Shown here: in pieces, positions 44,390-53,649 of the stretch | How positions within the stretch are numbered: the first letter of the stretch is position 1 | Layout: each line of letters starts with the position of its first letter | DNA from: an uncultured Desulfuromonas sp. | GTDB lineage: Bacteria; Desulfobacterota; Desulfuromonadia; Desulfuromonadales; Desulfuromonadaceae | Length of the DNA stretch: 64,000 nucleotides | Assembly: GCF_963678835.1 (NCBI RefSeq) | Contig: NZ_OY787469.1 | Coordinates: forward strand, 3,410,001-3,474,000 | Direction: 5' to 3' | The notes under the pieces: generated by a model | Databases searched by the model: none | The model's input: the letters and a program-made list of their open reading frames with translations, nothing else | Told to the model about the DNA's origin: nothing | Program-made: the position numbers and the translations under genes

Positions 44390-44574
44390 TAATTCTAAAA
44401 CCTCCGTATAAAACACCAGCATCCGATCATCGTCTTCAACATTCAATGCAATATGATCCAGTAAACATTCCATAGCCCCCTCCTTAACAGTGATTCTATA
44501 AGGGTGCTGGATAGATCAACAAAGTCAACCGACAAAAGGTTTGCCGAGAGCTGTTTTTTTCGATCACCTCTCTT

Positions 44575-44626
44575 AAATGCACCAAGGGCGCTCACCACAA
44601 AAATGATGAGCGCCCTTGGTGCATTT
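44575..44626. terminator. Strong bidirectional terminator
   Basis: AAATGCACCAAGGGCGCTCA and its complement surround a short A-rich loop, with T- and A-runs at the ends. It terminates the phosphatidylserine decarboxylase gene on the minus strand. Confidence 0.9.
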
Positions 44627-44643
44627 AACTCAAGCAAAACAGG

Positions 44644-45537
44644 TCACGGTTGGTGACCGATCGTCTCGCCAACTTTGACCAGCGTCTCGATTCCAGCGGC
44701 ACTGTTTTTCAGCAGATCGTCATCAAAAACAATGGCATCGTGCTGAAACACCAGCACCACGGTAGAACCACCAAAATCAAAGTAGCCTTTTTCCTGCATG
44801 CGCTCAACGCTCTTGCCTTGATAGGTCTGGTGAATCCCGGCAACACCAAACGCCCCCACTTCCATGAATGCCAAGCGACCAAACCGATCACTGTCCAGAA
44901 GCGTGTAGGAACGCTTATTGACACAGAAAACCCGCGGCTTGGCTTTCAGGGCCATGGGATTGACCGAATGGTATTGCCCGGCAATAGCCACCGAATCCGC
45001 CACTGTTGCATCACAGGGAAAGTGATAGCGATGGTAATCTGCCGGGCACAGGCGCACCACGGCTACTTTGCCCCCGGAAAATTCAGCCATCGGCCGGCCA
45101 AACAGAGCATCCAACCGATCTTCCACCCCTTTCACGGCAACCAGGCTCTCCCCCTCAATGTCCTCGTAAACCAGCAAACGACCATCTGCCGGACACAAAA
45201 AATGGGCGGGGTCCTCTGAAAAAGGCCGTGCCCCCTCTTTGAGCTTGCGGGTAAAAAAAGCATTGAAGCTGGCAAACGTTTCTCTGGGCTCGGCAAACTC
45301 GCTCTCATCAATGTTGAGATCAGTAATGGCCGAATCAATTTTACCTTTGGACAACGGTGAATCGAAATACCAGCCCAGAGCACGACTAAGCCAAGACGTG
45401 CCGAATAAAAGCTGCGAGCACCATTGGCCGCTCATGGTTTGATAGGCCCATTTAATCGCAGCATCGCCCATAACGGTTTCGCGACAAAGCTGTCCATTCT
45501 GTCGATCAAAATATTCAATACTATCCAAGGCAATCAA
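44644..45537 (-). CDS. psd: Phosphatidylserine decarboxylase
   Basis: 297 residues. The GGST motif near residue 255 is where self-cleavage produces the pyruvoyl cofactor. FNAFFTRKLKEGARPF, CPADGR and the substrate/membrane-facing LCPADYHRYHFPCD with its histidines are typical. Converts phosphatidylserine to phosphatidylethanolamine at the inner membrane. No phosphatidylserine synthase gene is nearby. Ends at a strong terminator. Confidence 0.95.
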   Translation of the reverse strand: MIALDSIEYFDRQNGQLCRETVMGDAAIKWAYQTMSGQWCSQLLFGTSWLSRALGWYFDSPLSKGKIDSAITDLNIDESEFAEPRETFASFNAFFTRKLKEGARPFSEDPAHFLCPADGRLLVYEDIEGESLVAVKGVEDRLDALFGRPMAEFSGGKVAVVRLCPADYHRYHFPCDATVADSVAIAGQYHSVNPMALKAKPRVFCVNKRSYTLLDSDRFGRLAFMEVGAFGVAGIHQTYQGKSVERMQEKGYFDFGGSTVVLVFQHDAIVFDDDLLKNSAAGIETLVKVGETIGHQP

Positions 45538-45644
45538 TCCTTTTATCGCTGCTAAGAAAATTCAGATGTCAACAAACCACGCTTAACCTACTGGAGTAGC
45601 GAAAAAAGGTCATCAACAAAGTCACGTTACGACCTTTCTTTTTC

Positions 45645-45927
45645 CGGAGCCATTGAAAAACGCGTCTCTCGTCCTCGCGATGGTACGGCTCGTTATGGAG
45701 GAGAAGAGTTCATCGCCCTGCGCCCGGAAACCGACGATCCGGCCGCAGCTCAGGTTGCAGAAAAGATCAGAATCCAGGTGCAACACGTCTGGTCCGCCAT
45801 GGCAGATCATATTACCGTCAGTCTGCAGCAAGGGGATAGAATCGACCGGATGGTATGAATCAATCTGGCGGATAAGGCTCTTTACGAGGCCAAAGAAGCA
45901 GGACGCAACGGTGTCAAAACCGCCTGA
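45645..45927 (+). pseudogene. Remnant of a diguanylate cyclase (GGEEF) domain
   Basis: The frame reads DGTARYGGEEFIALRPE, then AQVAEKIRIQVQ, a stop at 45856, and continues in frame INLADKALYEAKEAGRNGV to TGA at 45925. These are the active-site loop and final helices of a GGDEF domain. The N-terminal part and start are missing and the metal-binding first half is gone. Non-functional fragment, abutting the LysE gene end. Confidence 0.8.
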
Positions 45928-45929
45928 GG

Positions 45930-46535
45930 TCAGCCCTGCCAGCCCAACCAAATTGCTGTAACCGTCAGCAATGAGCCAAACAAAACACCCTGAGCTTTCT
46001 GGTGACGCGCATTGGCAACAAAAGCCGCCAAAGAGTTGCCTCCAACAATCCAGATCATATTGGTTGTCAAGGTCAACATCAATAGCGCCAAAGCCAGACC
46101 AACAATACGTTGCGCACTTCCGGGACCGGGGGTATAGAACTGGGAAAACATAATGGTGGGAACAAGCAGAAACTTGGCATTCAACAGTTCGACAATCACA
46201 CCATCCTTAAACCCCAGAGGTTTGAGGATCTGCCCTTCACGACAGGACATCTTGAAAAACTTCACCGCCAGATAGAGCAGAAAAACAACTCCGGCATACT
46301 TGATACCGTCGAGAATTCGTGGCGAAACTGAAACAATATAATCAATACAGAAACCGACGGTCACGCTTTGAAACAGTCCAGTAATATTTGCCCCCAGCCA
46401 AAATGGCACGGTCCCTTTAACGCCAAAAGTACTGCCGGATGCGGCAAAAAGAATGTTGGCAGGACCGGGGCTGATGACAATGGGCAACAGGGTTACCACC
46501 CACAGAAAAGCCGTATCAAACGTCATAAGATTCAC
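45930..46535 (-). CDS. LysE/RhtB-family amino acid exporter
   Basis: 201 residues, about six membrane segments. The family signature near the N-terminus is present in modified form (PGPANILFAASGSTFGVKGTVPFWLGANITG), followed by GVVFLLYLAVKFFK. Exports amino acids or related metabolites across the inner membrane; the substrate is not predictable. The start has only a weak ribosome binding site. Flanked by two pseudogenes, so this stretch has undergone decay and rearrangement. Confidence 0.9.
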   Translation of the reverse strand: MNLMTFDTAFLWVVTLLPIVISPGPANILFAASGSTFGVKGTVPFWLGANITGLFQSVTVGFCIDYIVSVSPRILDGIKYAGVVFLLYLAVKFFKMSCREGQILKPLGFKDGVIVELLNAKFLLVPTIMFSQFYTPGPGSAQRIVGLALALLMLTLTTNMIWIVGGNSLAAFVANARHQKAQGVLFGSLLTVTAIWLGWQG

Positions 46536-46611
46536 ACTTCAGGCTCGAGAATTATCTGCGAAAATAACCGCTGAATCATACGCTTTTTTGTTTTTGAGTG
46601 AAATCACTATT

Positions 46612-46947
46612 CACAACATATTTGATCTTGTAGCCGCCGATCATTTCAACGCCATTGGCCTGATAAAACGCCACAATTCAAAACGCTTCCAGCGTTTCAC
46701 CCTGGCAACCATCACCAGAGGTTCAATCAATTGCCAGCCCACGCCTTTGGAGCGGTAAGCCGGTTGCACATAAATCCCGGACAATGCCAAAAGCCCCTTC
46801 GCCATAGAGGGAAGGACTCTCTCACAGAGCTGTCGTCACCATCCTGAGCCGCAACCACACTGTCTTGACCGTTTTCCTAAAAGCGCTGACACAAACGCAC
46901 GGCTTCTGGCATATCCACATCAAAATAACTGACTCCGGTGTATTTAA
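46612..46947 (-). pseudogene. Decayed GNAT acetyltransferase
   Basis: Reading the minus strand from 46947: TGVSYFDVDMPEAVRLCQRF, stop, then after frameshifts LLALSGIYVQPAYRSKGVGWQLIEPL, which contains the acetyl-CoA loop pattern (R/Q)xxGxG/A. Further downstream the frame breaks again. No start codon with a ribosome binding site. A non-functional remnant. Confidence 0.7.
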
Positions 46948-47469
46948 TAGTCTCTCATTGGTCAGACAAACGGCCAGCCGGGTAATCTCCTCCGCCCGGA
47001 AGCATCAATGACTGGAAAAACCATTCCGAATTCTCCCTGCCATAGTTTGATTGTTCTCTCCCCCAAGCTCTTTACAAAGAGAGGGCTCACTTTGTCTTAA
47101 ATGGCGAATTGTGTGAAAAAATTGACAAATATTGACTTACTAATGTATTTAAAAAATATAAGATCTACATATTAAAAACAACATAGTCCCATAGCTTAAA
47201 ACTCACCTCAGCAATCCTATTCAACGGAGAAAATCAGTGTCGGATTCTCTTTACAACATTACCTTTCAAGGCAAGCTTCTGTACGGCTATGAGCAAGATG
47301 AAGTACGCAACAATCTGGCAAAACTTACGAAGTTTGACGAAAAAATGTTAGACCGACTGTTTTCAGGTGAAGAAATGATCCTTAAAAAGAAACTCGACCT
47401 GGCAACCGCCGAACGCTATAAAGACATTCTATTTTACCCCGGTCAATAAAAAAATATTTCTCAAGTAAA

Positions 47470-47732
47470 TCAATTAGTTAAAGCTTGAGCCTGACTTTTC
47501 ACGCACCTGTCCCATTGTGTCTATACCGGCGTTGTCCCACATCTTGGCGAATCTTGAGTTTCATCGTTACGAGTATCCGGCATCCCCTGCCCGCAGTGGG
47601 AACAGGGCCGCCTCAGCATTCCTTATCCAAGCTTCAAGATTCCAGTGAGAGGCCCTTGTTTGTCCCGCCCGAGGTCCATTGCCTCAACGTTCTTGATCGG
47701 GCTCTTCTCGCCGCCGACTGTTTAAGGAGCAA
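47470..47732 (-). ncRNA. Candidate bridge RNA region of IS110 element 2
   Basis: About 260 bp of GC-rich non-coding DNA between the transposase stop and the element end, with complementary words such as CCCTGCCCGCAG/CTGC...CAGGG-type pairs around 47585-47612. A long non-coding end 3' of the transposase is typical of the IS1111 subgroup, where the guide RNA lies there. Location-based call; exact ends unknown. Confidence 0.4.
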
Positions 47733-49022
47733 TCACGTCCTTGTGAAGCAGTCGGAATCAAACGCCTGGTTCCGTTTCATCAGGGTCCAGGCAATAATCA
47801 GCATTTTGGCCGCCAACTTGACCCGCATCTTTAACTTGATGCCGCGTTCCATTTCCCGCCCTTTGAGCAGGCCGGTAAAATAGGTACGGATGGTTGCATC
47901 TTTGTAGCTGGCAATTTGTGCCGCCTGCACCAGGGCATAGCGCAATCCGGCTTTGCCTTGTTTGGAGATGACAGGTATCGCGCTGTCGCTTTTCTTGCCG
48001 CTTCGTGAAGCGCTGAGGTCCAGTCCCGCCAGACGCAGGACCTGCTTGCGGCTGGTAAAGCGATTGGCATCGCCAATGGCCGCCAGGGTCATGGCTGAGA
48101 CGATGGGGCCAAAGCCGGGGATTGTCAGCAGACAGGCGTAGGCCGGGAACGTTTGCGCAACGTCCTTGAGTCGTTTTTCCAAGTCATGCTTGATCTGGCG
48201 CACCTGACGGAGCTGTTCGACCAGTGCGCGGCCCTCCCAGGCTGCCGAGTCGGGCAAGGCGCAGCCGACGGAAAGCTGACTGGCCTGCCAGATGGCCTCT
48301 AACAGGCGTTCTTGAGCCATGGAGCGTTTTTGCATCTGGTAGCCCCGGCGAAAATCGTCAAAGGACATCGCGGCAATGCGTGCCGGGTCGAAATCGTTGG
48401 CAATGAGATCGAGAATGAGGCCATCTTGCCCGCCTTGGGGCATCTGCTTGTCCAATTCCGGGAAATACTGGGCCAGTAAATTGTTGCGGATGCGCATTCG
48501 CAAGCCGTGTTCCTGCTTTTTTAACTTGGCCCGATAAGCGAGCAAACTGCGTAATTCACGGATCGCATCCTCGCCGGGATCATAAAATTGGCAGCGCCCC
48601 TGACTAACCAGATCAGCAATATTCGCGGCATCCTTGGTGTCGTTTTTGTCCCAGCGGCCATCCAGCAACGTTCTGTTTTTGGCTACGGCAACATTGGAGA
48701 CATAAACAACCTGCTCGTTGTTGCGAATCAAATATTCAGCCAGTGGTTTGTGATAAGAAGCCGTTGGTTCGACACCATAGACACATTTTTTCAACGTGTG
48801 CTTCACCATCAGGCTATCCGCCATGGCCTGAAGCTTTTTAAAATCTTCGATGGTATTGTAAAAGATCAATTTTTTCCAAAGCGTCCTGCCGTTTGCATCG
48901 CCGAAAAAAGCATGATGTTTATCCTTGGCAATATCAATCCCGACCACCAGTGTCGTTTTGCAGCCGCGAATGGATTCGCGCAACTTCCTGAACTGTTGTA
49001 ACCTGTCTTGTGCTTGCGTCAT
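47733..49022 (-). CDS. IS110-family transposase (element 2)
   Basis: 429 residues. The N-terminal DEDD domain shows VVGIDIAKDKHH (near 27), VEPTASYHKPL (near 92) and DKNDTKDAANIADL (near 130). The C-terminal Tnp_20 domain has IPGFGPIVSAMTLAAIGD and AGLDLSASRSGKKSD, where the catalytic serine is expected. AAAGGAGG lies 6 bases before the ATG. Intact. Longer and clearly different from the transposase at 7986, so the two elements belong to separate subgroups. Confidence 0.95.
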   Translation of the reverse strand: MTQAQDRLQQFRKLRESIRGCKTTLVVGIDIAKDKHHAFFGDANGRTLWKKLIFYNTIEDFKKLQAMADSLMVKHTLKKCVYGVEPTASYHKPLAEYLIRNNEQVVYVSNVAVAKNRTLLDGRWDKNDTKDAANIADLVSQGRCQFYDPGEDAIRELRSLLAYRAKLKKQEHGLRMRIRNNLLAQYFPELDKQMPQGGQDGLILDLIANDFDPARIAAMSFDDFRRGYQMQKRSMAQERLLEAIWQASQLSVGCALPDSAAWEGRALVEQLRQVRQIKHDLEKRLKDVAQTFPAYACLLTIPGFGPIVSAMTLAAIGDANRFTSRKQVLRLAGLDLSASRSGKKSDSAIPVISKQGKAGLRYALVQAAQIASYKDATIRTYFTGLLKGREMERGIKLKMRVKLAAKMLIIAWTLMKRNQAFDSDCFTRT

Positions 49023-51024
49023 AAAATGCCTCCTTTGCGTAAACGTTGCATTCGTTGACCATTACACAAAATGGAGCAGGAAACAGGCTGTTGTTTTACT
49101 ATGTTTTTTTATAATTTCCGGGGAGTTAATTCGCTTACAATGTTAGATATAACGTTCTTGATAAAACAGGAGCCCGTTGCGAATTAGTACAGCATAGCAA
49201 CGAGAACAACTCGTCTGACCAGACCAAAAAACTGCACCCTAAAGAACCCTGCGGCATAACTTGTCCAAAATGTGGAGCCACCGAGCAGGCGGAGGATAGC
49301 TGCGCCAGATGTGGCATCCTGTTCAAAAAATACCGTCAACGTCAGGAGCAGATCACATCAGGACAGGCTCCCTCCAACCTGGAGAATCATCATAAAACCA
49401 GCTATTTCGACCAACATCAGGAACTGCTGTTCATTCTAAAAGCATTTGCCGTTATCGTTGGCATTATTTGTCTGCAATCCTTTCTCAGCAGTTTCATCGG
49501 CATGTTTATGCTGTTTTTCCCGGTGATTTTTCTTTTTTACATCAAAATGCAGGCGACTGTAGAAGATCGTTCTCCCACCGAAGTTCTGGCCGAACACATC
49601 ACCTTTATGCCGGTCATGTACACCACCGGTGAAAAGAGAAAAGAGGATGTCGCTGTCGTCACCTATAGTCTGATTCTGATCAATATCCTGATTTTCTATC
49701 TCTATGAGGTAAATGCAAATCCAGAGTTTCTGGTCAAGAACCTCCTTTTCCTCCCATTGGAACCCAACGCTTGGAATATCCCGACCAGCCTGTGTACCTC
49801 CATGTTTCTTCACGCCAGCAGTGCCCACCTGTGGGGCAACATGTTATTTTTATGGGCCGTCGGAACCGTGGTTGAAAAAAGAATTGGTTGGAAGCGCCAT
49901 CTGGTTTTCTATCTCCTTAGCGGAGTCTTCGCCAGCCTGCTCTCAGTGCTCATCAATGCACTGTTCCTTGGAAAAGCGGTACATGGCCTGGGAGCTTCAG
50001 GAGCGATTGCCGGCGTCATGGGAATTTACGCTGTCCGATGCTATTTTAAAAGCATGGTCTTCCCATTGCCCATTCTGGGGATCTTCTCGCTAATTTTACC
50101 TGTCAGCCTCAAAGTGCGTCTCAATGCTCTGGTCATCATCGGTCTGTTTTTTCTCGCTGACCTGAGTGGAGGGATTGGTCAACTCACCGGCCAAGACTCC
50201 ATGATTGGTCACTGGGCCCACATTGGTGGCATGTTAGGTGGAATCGGACTGGCGACATTTTTCAAACTGAGTCGCGACGCGTTCAAAGAACGCCATCTTG
50301 AAATCGGCAGTACCAGCGTCCACGGACAAAAACTGGGTATCAATACGGAGGCGGGTGAAGACTCATTACGACTTGTTCTGAAAGATAATCCGAACGATGC
50401 TGAGGCCCTGCTGCTCCTAGCTCAGCTCAAGAGTAAATACAACGCAACAGCGGAAGGGGCGGAACTTTATCCCAAAGCCATCAGCCTGCTGATTCAGCAA
50501 AATCGTATCTCAGAAGCCGCTACCGCCTTCATGGACTTTTATCGCGGGTACCTTAAGGGAGTTAATGCAAAAGACCTTTACCGCTTGGCAGGCTACTTCA
50601 ATCAACGCAATGAACTTGAACAAGCCGGAATCTGTCTGGAACTGTTGTGCAAGGACAGCAAAACGCCCCATTCGATTTTGGAAAAATCCCTTTATCAGTA
50701 CGGCCGGTTACTCGATGTCATGGGCTTTCCAGAGGCAGCCGCAGAATACTTCCAAAAAGTGATGGATCAATTTCCAAACTCTGCGTTCGCTGAAAAACTG
50801 CTTTATCAGAAACAAAACAGTTCGCTGTAAACTCTGACCATAGCTTAATTCTGTTTATATCTTGTAAGCCGCCTGCGTCAAGACAACGATCAACAGTCAG
50901 CCATTGGCGACCATCAAGAGAGAGCAAAACCCGGCCCAACGAGGGTCAGCGCCATAGATACAGAATCGGGAATAAGGGAGATGTTTTTCACATCAGCCTC
51001 GCCTCGTTGATCCTGCTTCCATCT

Positions 51025-51372
51025 TTAAAACGTGATAATTTCAAAGTCTTTATCCCGATAGCCTGCCATACCGGGATGACCGGCCATATCGTCGAGCAAA
51101 GTGAGTCCTTGCTCTTGAGCTGCGGCCAACGTTCCCAGTTTGGCGGAACACGCTTTACAAACGCCGTCAACAAGACCAGCCTGCAGACATTTTTGCCATA
51201 ACGGCTTCAGGGGACTGCCCTGTTTGATGAACTCCGGCACCAGTTTCACCGAAGCGCCTTCAAGAATAATTTTCGGTTCATAGCCCTTTTCCTGCAGGTC
51301 CAGAGCGTTAAGCAAAACATGGATAAAACACATCGCTTCACCATTAAAGACAAACAAAGCAATTTTTTTCAT
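51025..51372 (-). CDS. DsrE-family-like small cytoplasmic protein
   Basis: 115 residues with a Rossmann-like start (KKIALFVFNGEAMCFIHVLLNALDL), then KIILEGASVKLV and a Cys pair in VCKACSAKLG near residue 72. The DsrE/DsrF-like fold is suggested by the order of strands and the central Cys, as in sulfur-carrier proteins. GGAAGG precedes the ATG. Monocistronic between the rhomboid remnant and the ATP-grasp gene. Role in sulfur transfer is possible but not shown. Confidence 0.7.
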   Translation of the reverse strand: MKKIALFVFNGEAMCFIHVLLNALDLQEKGYEPKIILEGASVKLVPEFIKQGSPLKPLWQKCLQAGLVDGVCKACSAKLGTLAAAQEQGLTLLDDMAGHPGMAGYRDKDFEIITF

Positions 51373-51609
51373 CTGTATCCTTCCAAAAGAATGTCATAGA
51401 TTGCGTCAGAAACAAGAAACGTCAACATCAAACAGGCCCTGCTACTCGTGCCATATCAGGAAAAACAATCACAGACGATTATACGAAAAGAGCGATCTTT
51501 TTTCCTGTTTTTCTCCCTAAAAATCTTGTAGAAAGTTTGTACATTCCCGATGCGAGCCATTGTGACTCCGTCAGCAATCCGCCCTAAAATTACGATGAGG
51601 AAATTCATT

Positions 51610-52332
51610 ATGGAAGACGCACCCTCCGACAACAAACCCTATGCTGACCACCGCAGAACCCCTTTTGACGCCTTGATCGAAGAGCGACAGGGTGGAATTC
51701 TCGTTCCGTCGGCTTTCTGCCAGTTTTCCTGCCGCTCCAAAGTCAACCAGGCAAAATTATTTCGCGACTATATGATCCCGCACACACGTGTGATCTCCTG
51801 CCGCCAGGACCTGCTGTCCGCCGTCATCGCCTATGGAGAGCTTGGCATCACCAAAGTGGTCACCAAAGAAGATCGGGGCAGCGGTGGGTCCAGAATTCAT
51901 CTATGGAATGACATGGAGCTTCTCTATGCACTCAAACCCTGCAAAGAACCCTTTGTCCTCCAACCTTTTCTGGAGCACTATTCCGACATTCGCGTGGTGG
52001 TGGTTGGCGATTACGTCGAAGCCTATGGGCGGGAAAACTTACAGAACTTCCGCAATAATCTCGGCTGTGGCGGTGCCAGTCGCACATTTCCTCTGGCACA
52101 GCAGTATATCGACTTTTGCCGTGAAGTGATGGCATTGGGCGACTATCCATTTGCCCACCTTGATCTTTTCTTGGTTTCCAACGGCGAAGATGAAAAAATC
52201 TATCTGTCTGAAATCGCCCTTGGCGGCGGACTCAAAGGAGCCAAAATTTCACTGAAAGAGTGTAACCGTCTAAAATGTGAGCTCATCGACCACAAAAAGA
52301 CCCAGCTTCGTCTGCACTGCGCGGCAAGATGA
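51610..52332 (+). CDS. ATP-grasp-like ligase
   Basis: 240 residues from the ATG at 51610, chosen because GAGGAAA lies 7 bases upstream; in-frame codons continue back to 51550. ATP-grasp features: VNQAKLFRDYMIPHTRVI (entry strand), ITKVVTKEDRGSGGSRIHLW (ATP-binding Lys and glycine loop), then DIRVVVVGDYVEAYGREN and FAHLDLFLVSN with a late Glu in YLSEIALGGG. Resembles RimK-type carboxylate-amine ligases that add amino acids to a peptide or protein. Substrate unknown; no partner gene adjoins. Confidence 0.75.
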   Translation: MEDAPSDNKPYADHRRTPFDALIEERQGGILVPSAFCQFSCRSKVNQAKLFRDYMIPHTRVISCRQDLLSAVIAYGELGITKVVTKEDRGSGGSRIHLWNDMELLYALKPCKEPFVLQPFLEHYSDIRVVVVGDYVEAYGRENLQNFRNNLGCGGASRTFPLAQQYIDFCREVMALGDYPFAHLDLFLVSNGEDEKIYLSEIALGGGLKGAKISLKECNRLKCELIDHKKTQLRLHCAAR

Positions 52333-52383
52333 TGCTAGAAAAATCGGCTCCTGTCGAGACAGCGGATAAGCCCGACCGGAGAG

Positions 52384-53628
52384 CTACAACGAGGGGCGCC
52401 GCAATTTGCTTATGAACTCGCAAGACAGATACACCAGGGCGGCAACGGCTAAACCGTTGAGTGGAGGCAAGCCCGGCAAGAGATGGGCGGCAATGCAACC
52501 GAAAATCCACGCCATAACTGCTGCCAGCCTTATGCCGGCCTTGAATTCGGTGGAATCGCTCCAGCGTTTTTTGTCGTGGAAAAAATAATCACTGATAATA
52601 ATCGCCCCGATGGGTGGCAGGCAGGAACCAAGCACGGTCAGAAAACCGACAAAGTGCTGGTAGAGAACAACAGCACACAGCGACCCCAGAGCTCCATTGA
52701 CAAGCACCATCTTTTTTTTGGATAAACCCGTGATATTGGCGAAAGCCAGTCCGGATGCGTAAAGAGCGCTGTCGTTTGTTGTCCAGATATTCAAGCCCAG
52801 TACCAGCATTGCCGGGACAATCAAACCCTGTCGCAACATCACCTCGGAAATATCCGCCTGCTGATAAACCGCTGCACCAACGGCTCCAAAGATAAACATC
52901 AAAGAGTTACCGAGGAAAAAAGCCAGTACCGTCGTTGACACCGCAACCCGGCTGCTGCGTGCATAACGGGTAAAATCAGCCGTGAGTGTGCCACCGCTGA
53001 TGAAAGAACCAACGCAGAGAGTCAGAGCGACGGACAGGCTCAATGGCGCTTCCGGTGCCATGGCGAACAAAGACACCAGCCCACCGGAGGTACCAACAGC
53101 TTCACCAACAGAGAACAGTCCCAACACGGCAATGGCAGGCACGGCAACCAGGCTCAAGGCCGTCAAAGCACGAATACCGAAATACGCGGTCGTCGTCATC
53201 AGAAAACCACCAACGGCAATTAGCAGCGGCAGCGGAACAGCGGTCACTTTGTGGACCGGCAGTGCGAACATAACAACCCCAACACCAAACCAGCCCACTT
53301 GTGTCGCCCCCAACAAGACAGATGGCAACCACGAACCCTGGACACCAAACGAGGCATGCGCCAGCCGATGCGTGGACAAGCCCGTTATGGCGGCAATATG
53401 CGCGAGTATTCCGGTGTAAATGCCGAGAATGAGATTGCCCCCCAAGACGGCCAGGATGAACGATGTTGCCGACAAACCGGTGCCGAGCTTTCCACCGGTC
53501 CACATGCTGGCGGAAAAGAAGGTGAACCCCATCATCACGATCAACATCGACCAAAAGCCACGACGCTGGGCATAAGGAACGGGTTGCAGCGAAAAGTCAC
53601 TCTGCGGTTGCACGTCCGGCTCTTTCAT
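52384..53628 (-). CDS. NCS1-family permease, cytosine permease-like
   Basis: 414 residues with about 12 membrane segments. Start of the core, RRGFWSMLIVMMGFTFFSASMWTGG, plus SFGVQGSWLPSVLLGATQVGWFGVG and GGTLTADFTRYAR, match the CodB branch of NCS1. Imports nucleobases, allantoin or thiamine precursors with Na+ or H+. It lies 21 bp after the BASS symporter gene on the same strand. No codA deaminase is present. Confidence 0.88.
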   Translation of the reverse strand: MKEPDVQPQSDFSLQPVPYAQRRGFWSMLIVMMGFTFFSASMWTGGKLGTGLSATSFILAVLGGNLILGIYTGILAHIAAITGLSTHRLAHASFGVQGSWLPSVLLGATQVGWFGVGVVMFALPVHKVTAVPLPLLIAVGGFLMTTTAYFGIRALTALSLVAVPAIAVLGLFSVGEAVGTSGGLVSLFAMAPEAPLSLSVALTLCVGSFISGGTLTADFTRYARSSRVAVSTTVLAFFLGNSLMFIFGAVGAAVYQQADISEVMLRQGLIVPAMLVLGLNIWTTNDSALYASGLAFANITGLSKKKMVLVNGALGSLCAVVLYQHFVGFLTVLGSCLPPIGAIIISDYFFHDKKRWSDSTEFKAGIRLAAVMAWIFGCIAAHLLPGLPPLNGLAVAALVYLSCEFISKLRRPSL

Positions 53629-53649
53629 TTATGTTTCCCACAGTCATTT

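Larger units (their letters stand above)
42472..44473 (-). pseudogene. VOC-family (glyoxalase-like) gene split by an IS4 element
   Basis: The 5' part runs from ATG 44473 (AAGGAGG before it) to 44390 and encodes MECLLDHIALNVEDDDRM...YTEVLEL. The 3' part continues in the same frame from 42822 to 42472 with PSERLTAYRAGKVPF and ends TPKGECLLSS. Removing the IS and one 9-bp duplication restores an unbroken 144-residue VOC protein with the expected metal-ligand positions (DHIALNV, HLCMAV, YFRDPEG). Insertion is recent, since no other damage is visible. Confidence 0.9.
47426..49153 (-). mobile_element. IS110-family insertion sequence (element 2), complete
   Basis: Ends fixed by restoring the rhomboid frame: left junction ...AAAGAC|ATTCTA, right junction TTAGATATA(AC)|GTTCTT, with AC as the likely shared core dinucleotide. 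About 1.73 kb. The transposase is flanked by about 300 bp of non-coding DNA on its 3' side and 130 bp on its 5' side. An identical left part occurs at 63071-64000, again preceded by GAC. Confidence 0.88.
47237..50830 (+). pseudogene. Rhomboid-family protease gene split by IS110
   Basis: The first 63 codons (MSDSLYNITFQGKLLYGYEQ ... TAERYKD) run to 47425; the frame resumes at 49154 with VLDKTGARCELVQ. Excluding 47426-49153 joins them in frame. The product would have an N-terminal helical domain, a CPKCG...CARCG zinc ribbon, a membrane segment, a rhomboid domain with catalytic Ser in HGLGASGAIAGVMG and His in HWAHIGGMLGG, and C-terminal TPR-like helices. The 3' part (ATG 49502 to 50830, 442 residues) keeps all catalytic residues and might still be translated. 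Confidence 0.85.

Noticed and set aside
47485-47883. 132-codon plus-strand ORF repeated at 63131
   Set aside because: Lies in the IS110 non-coding end and antisense to the transposase; the repetition only reflects the second IS copy.
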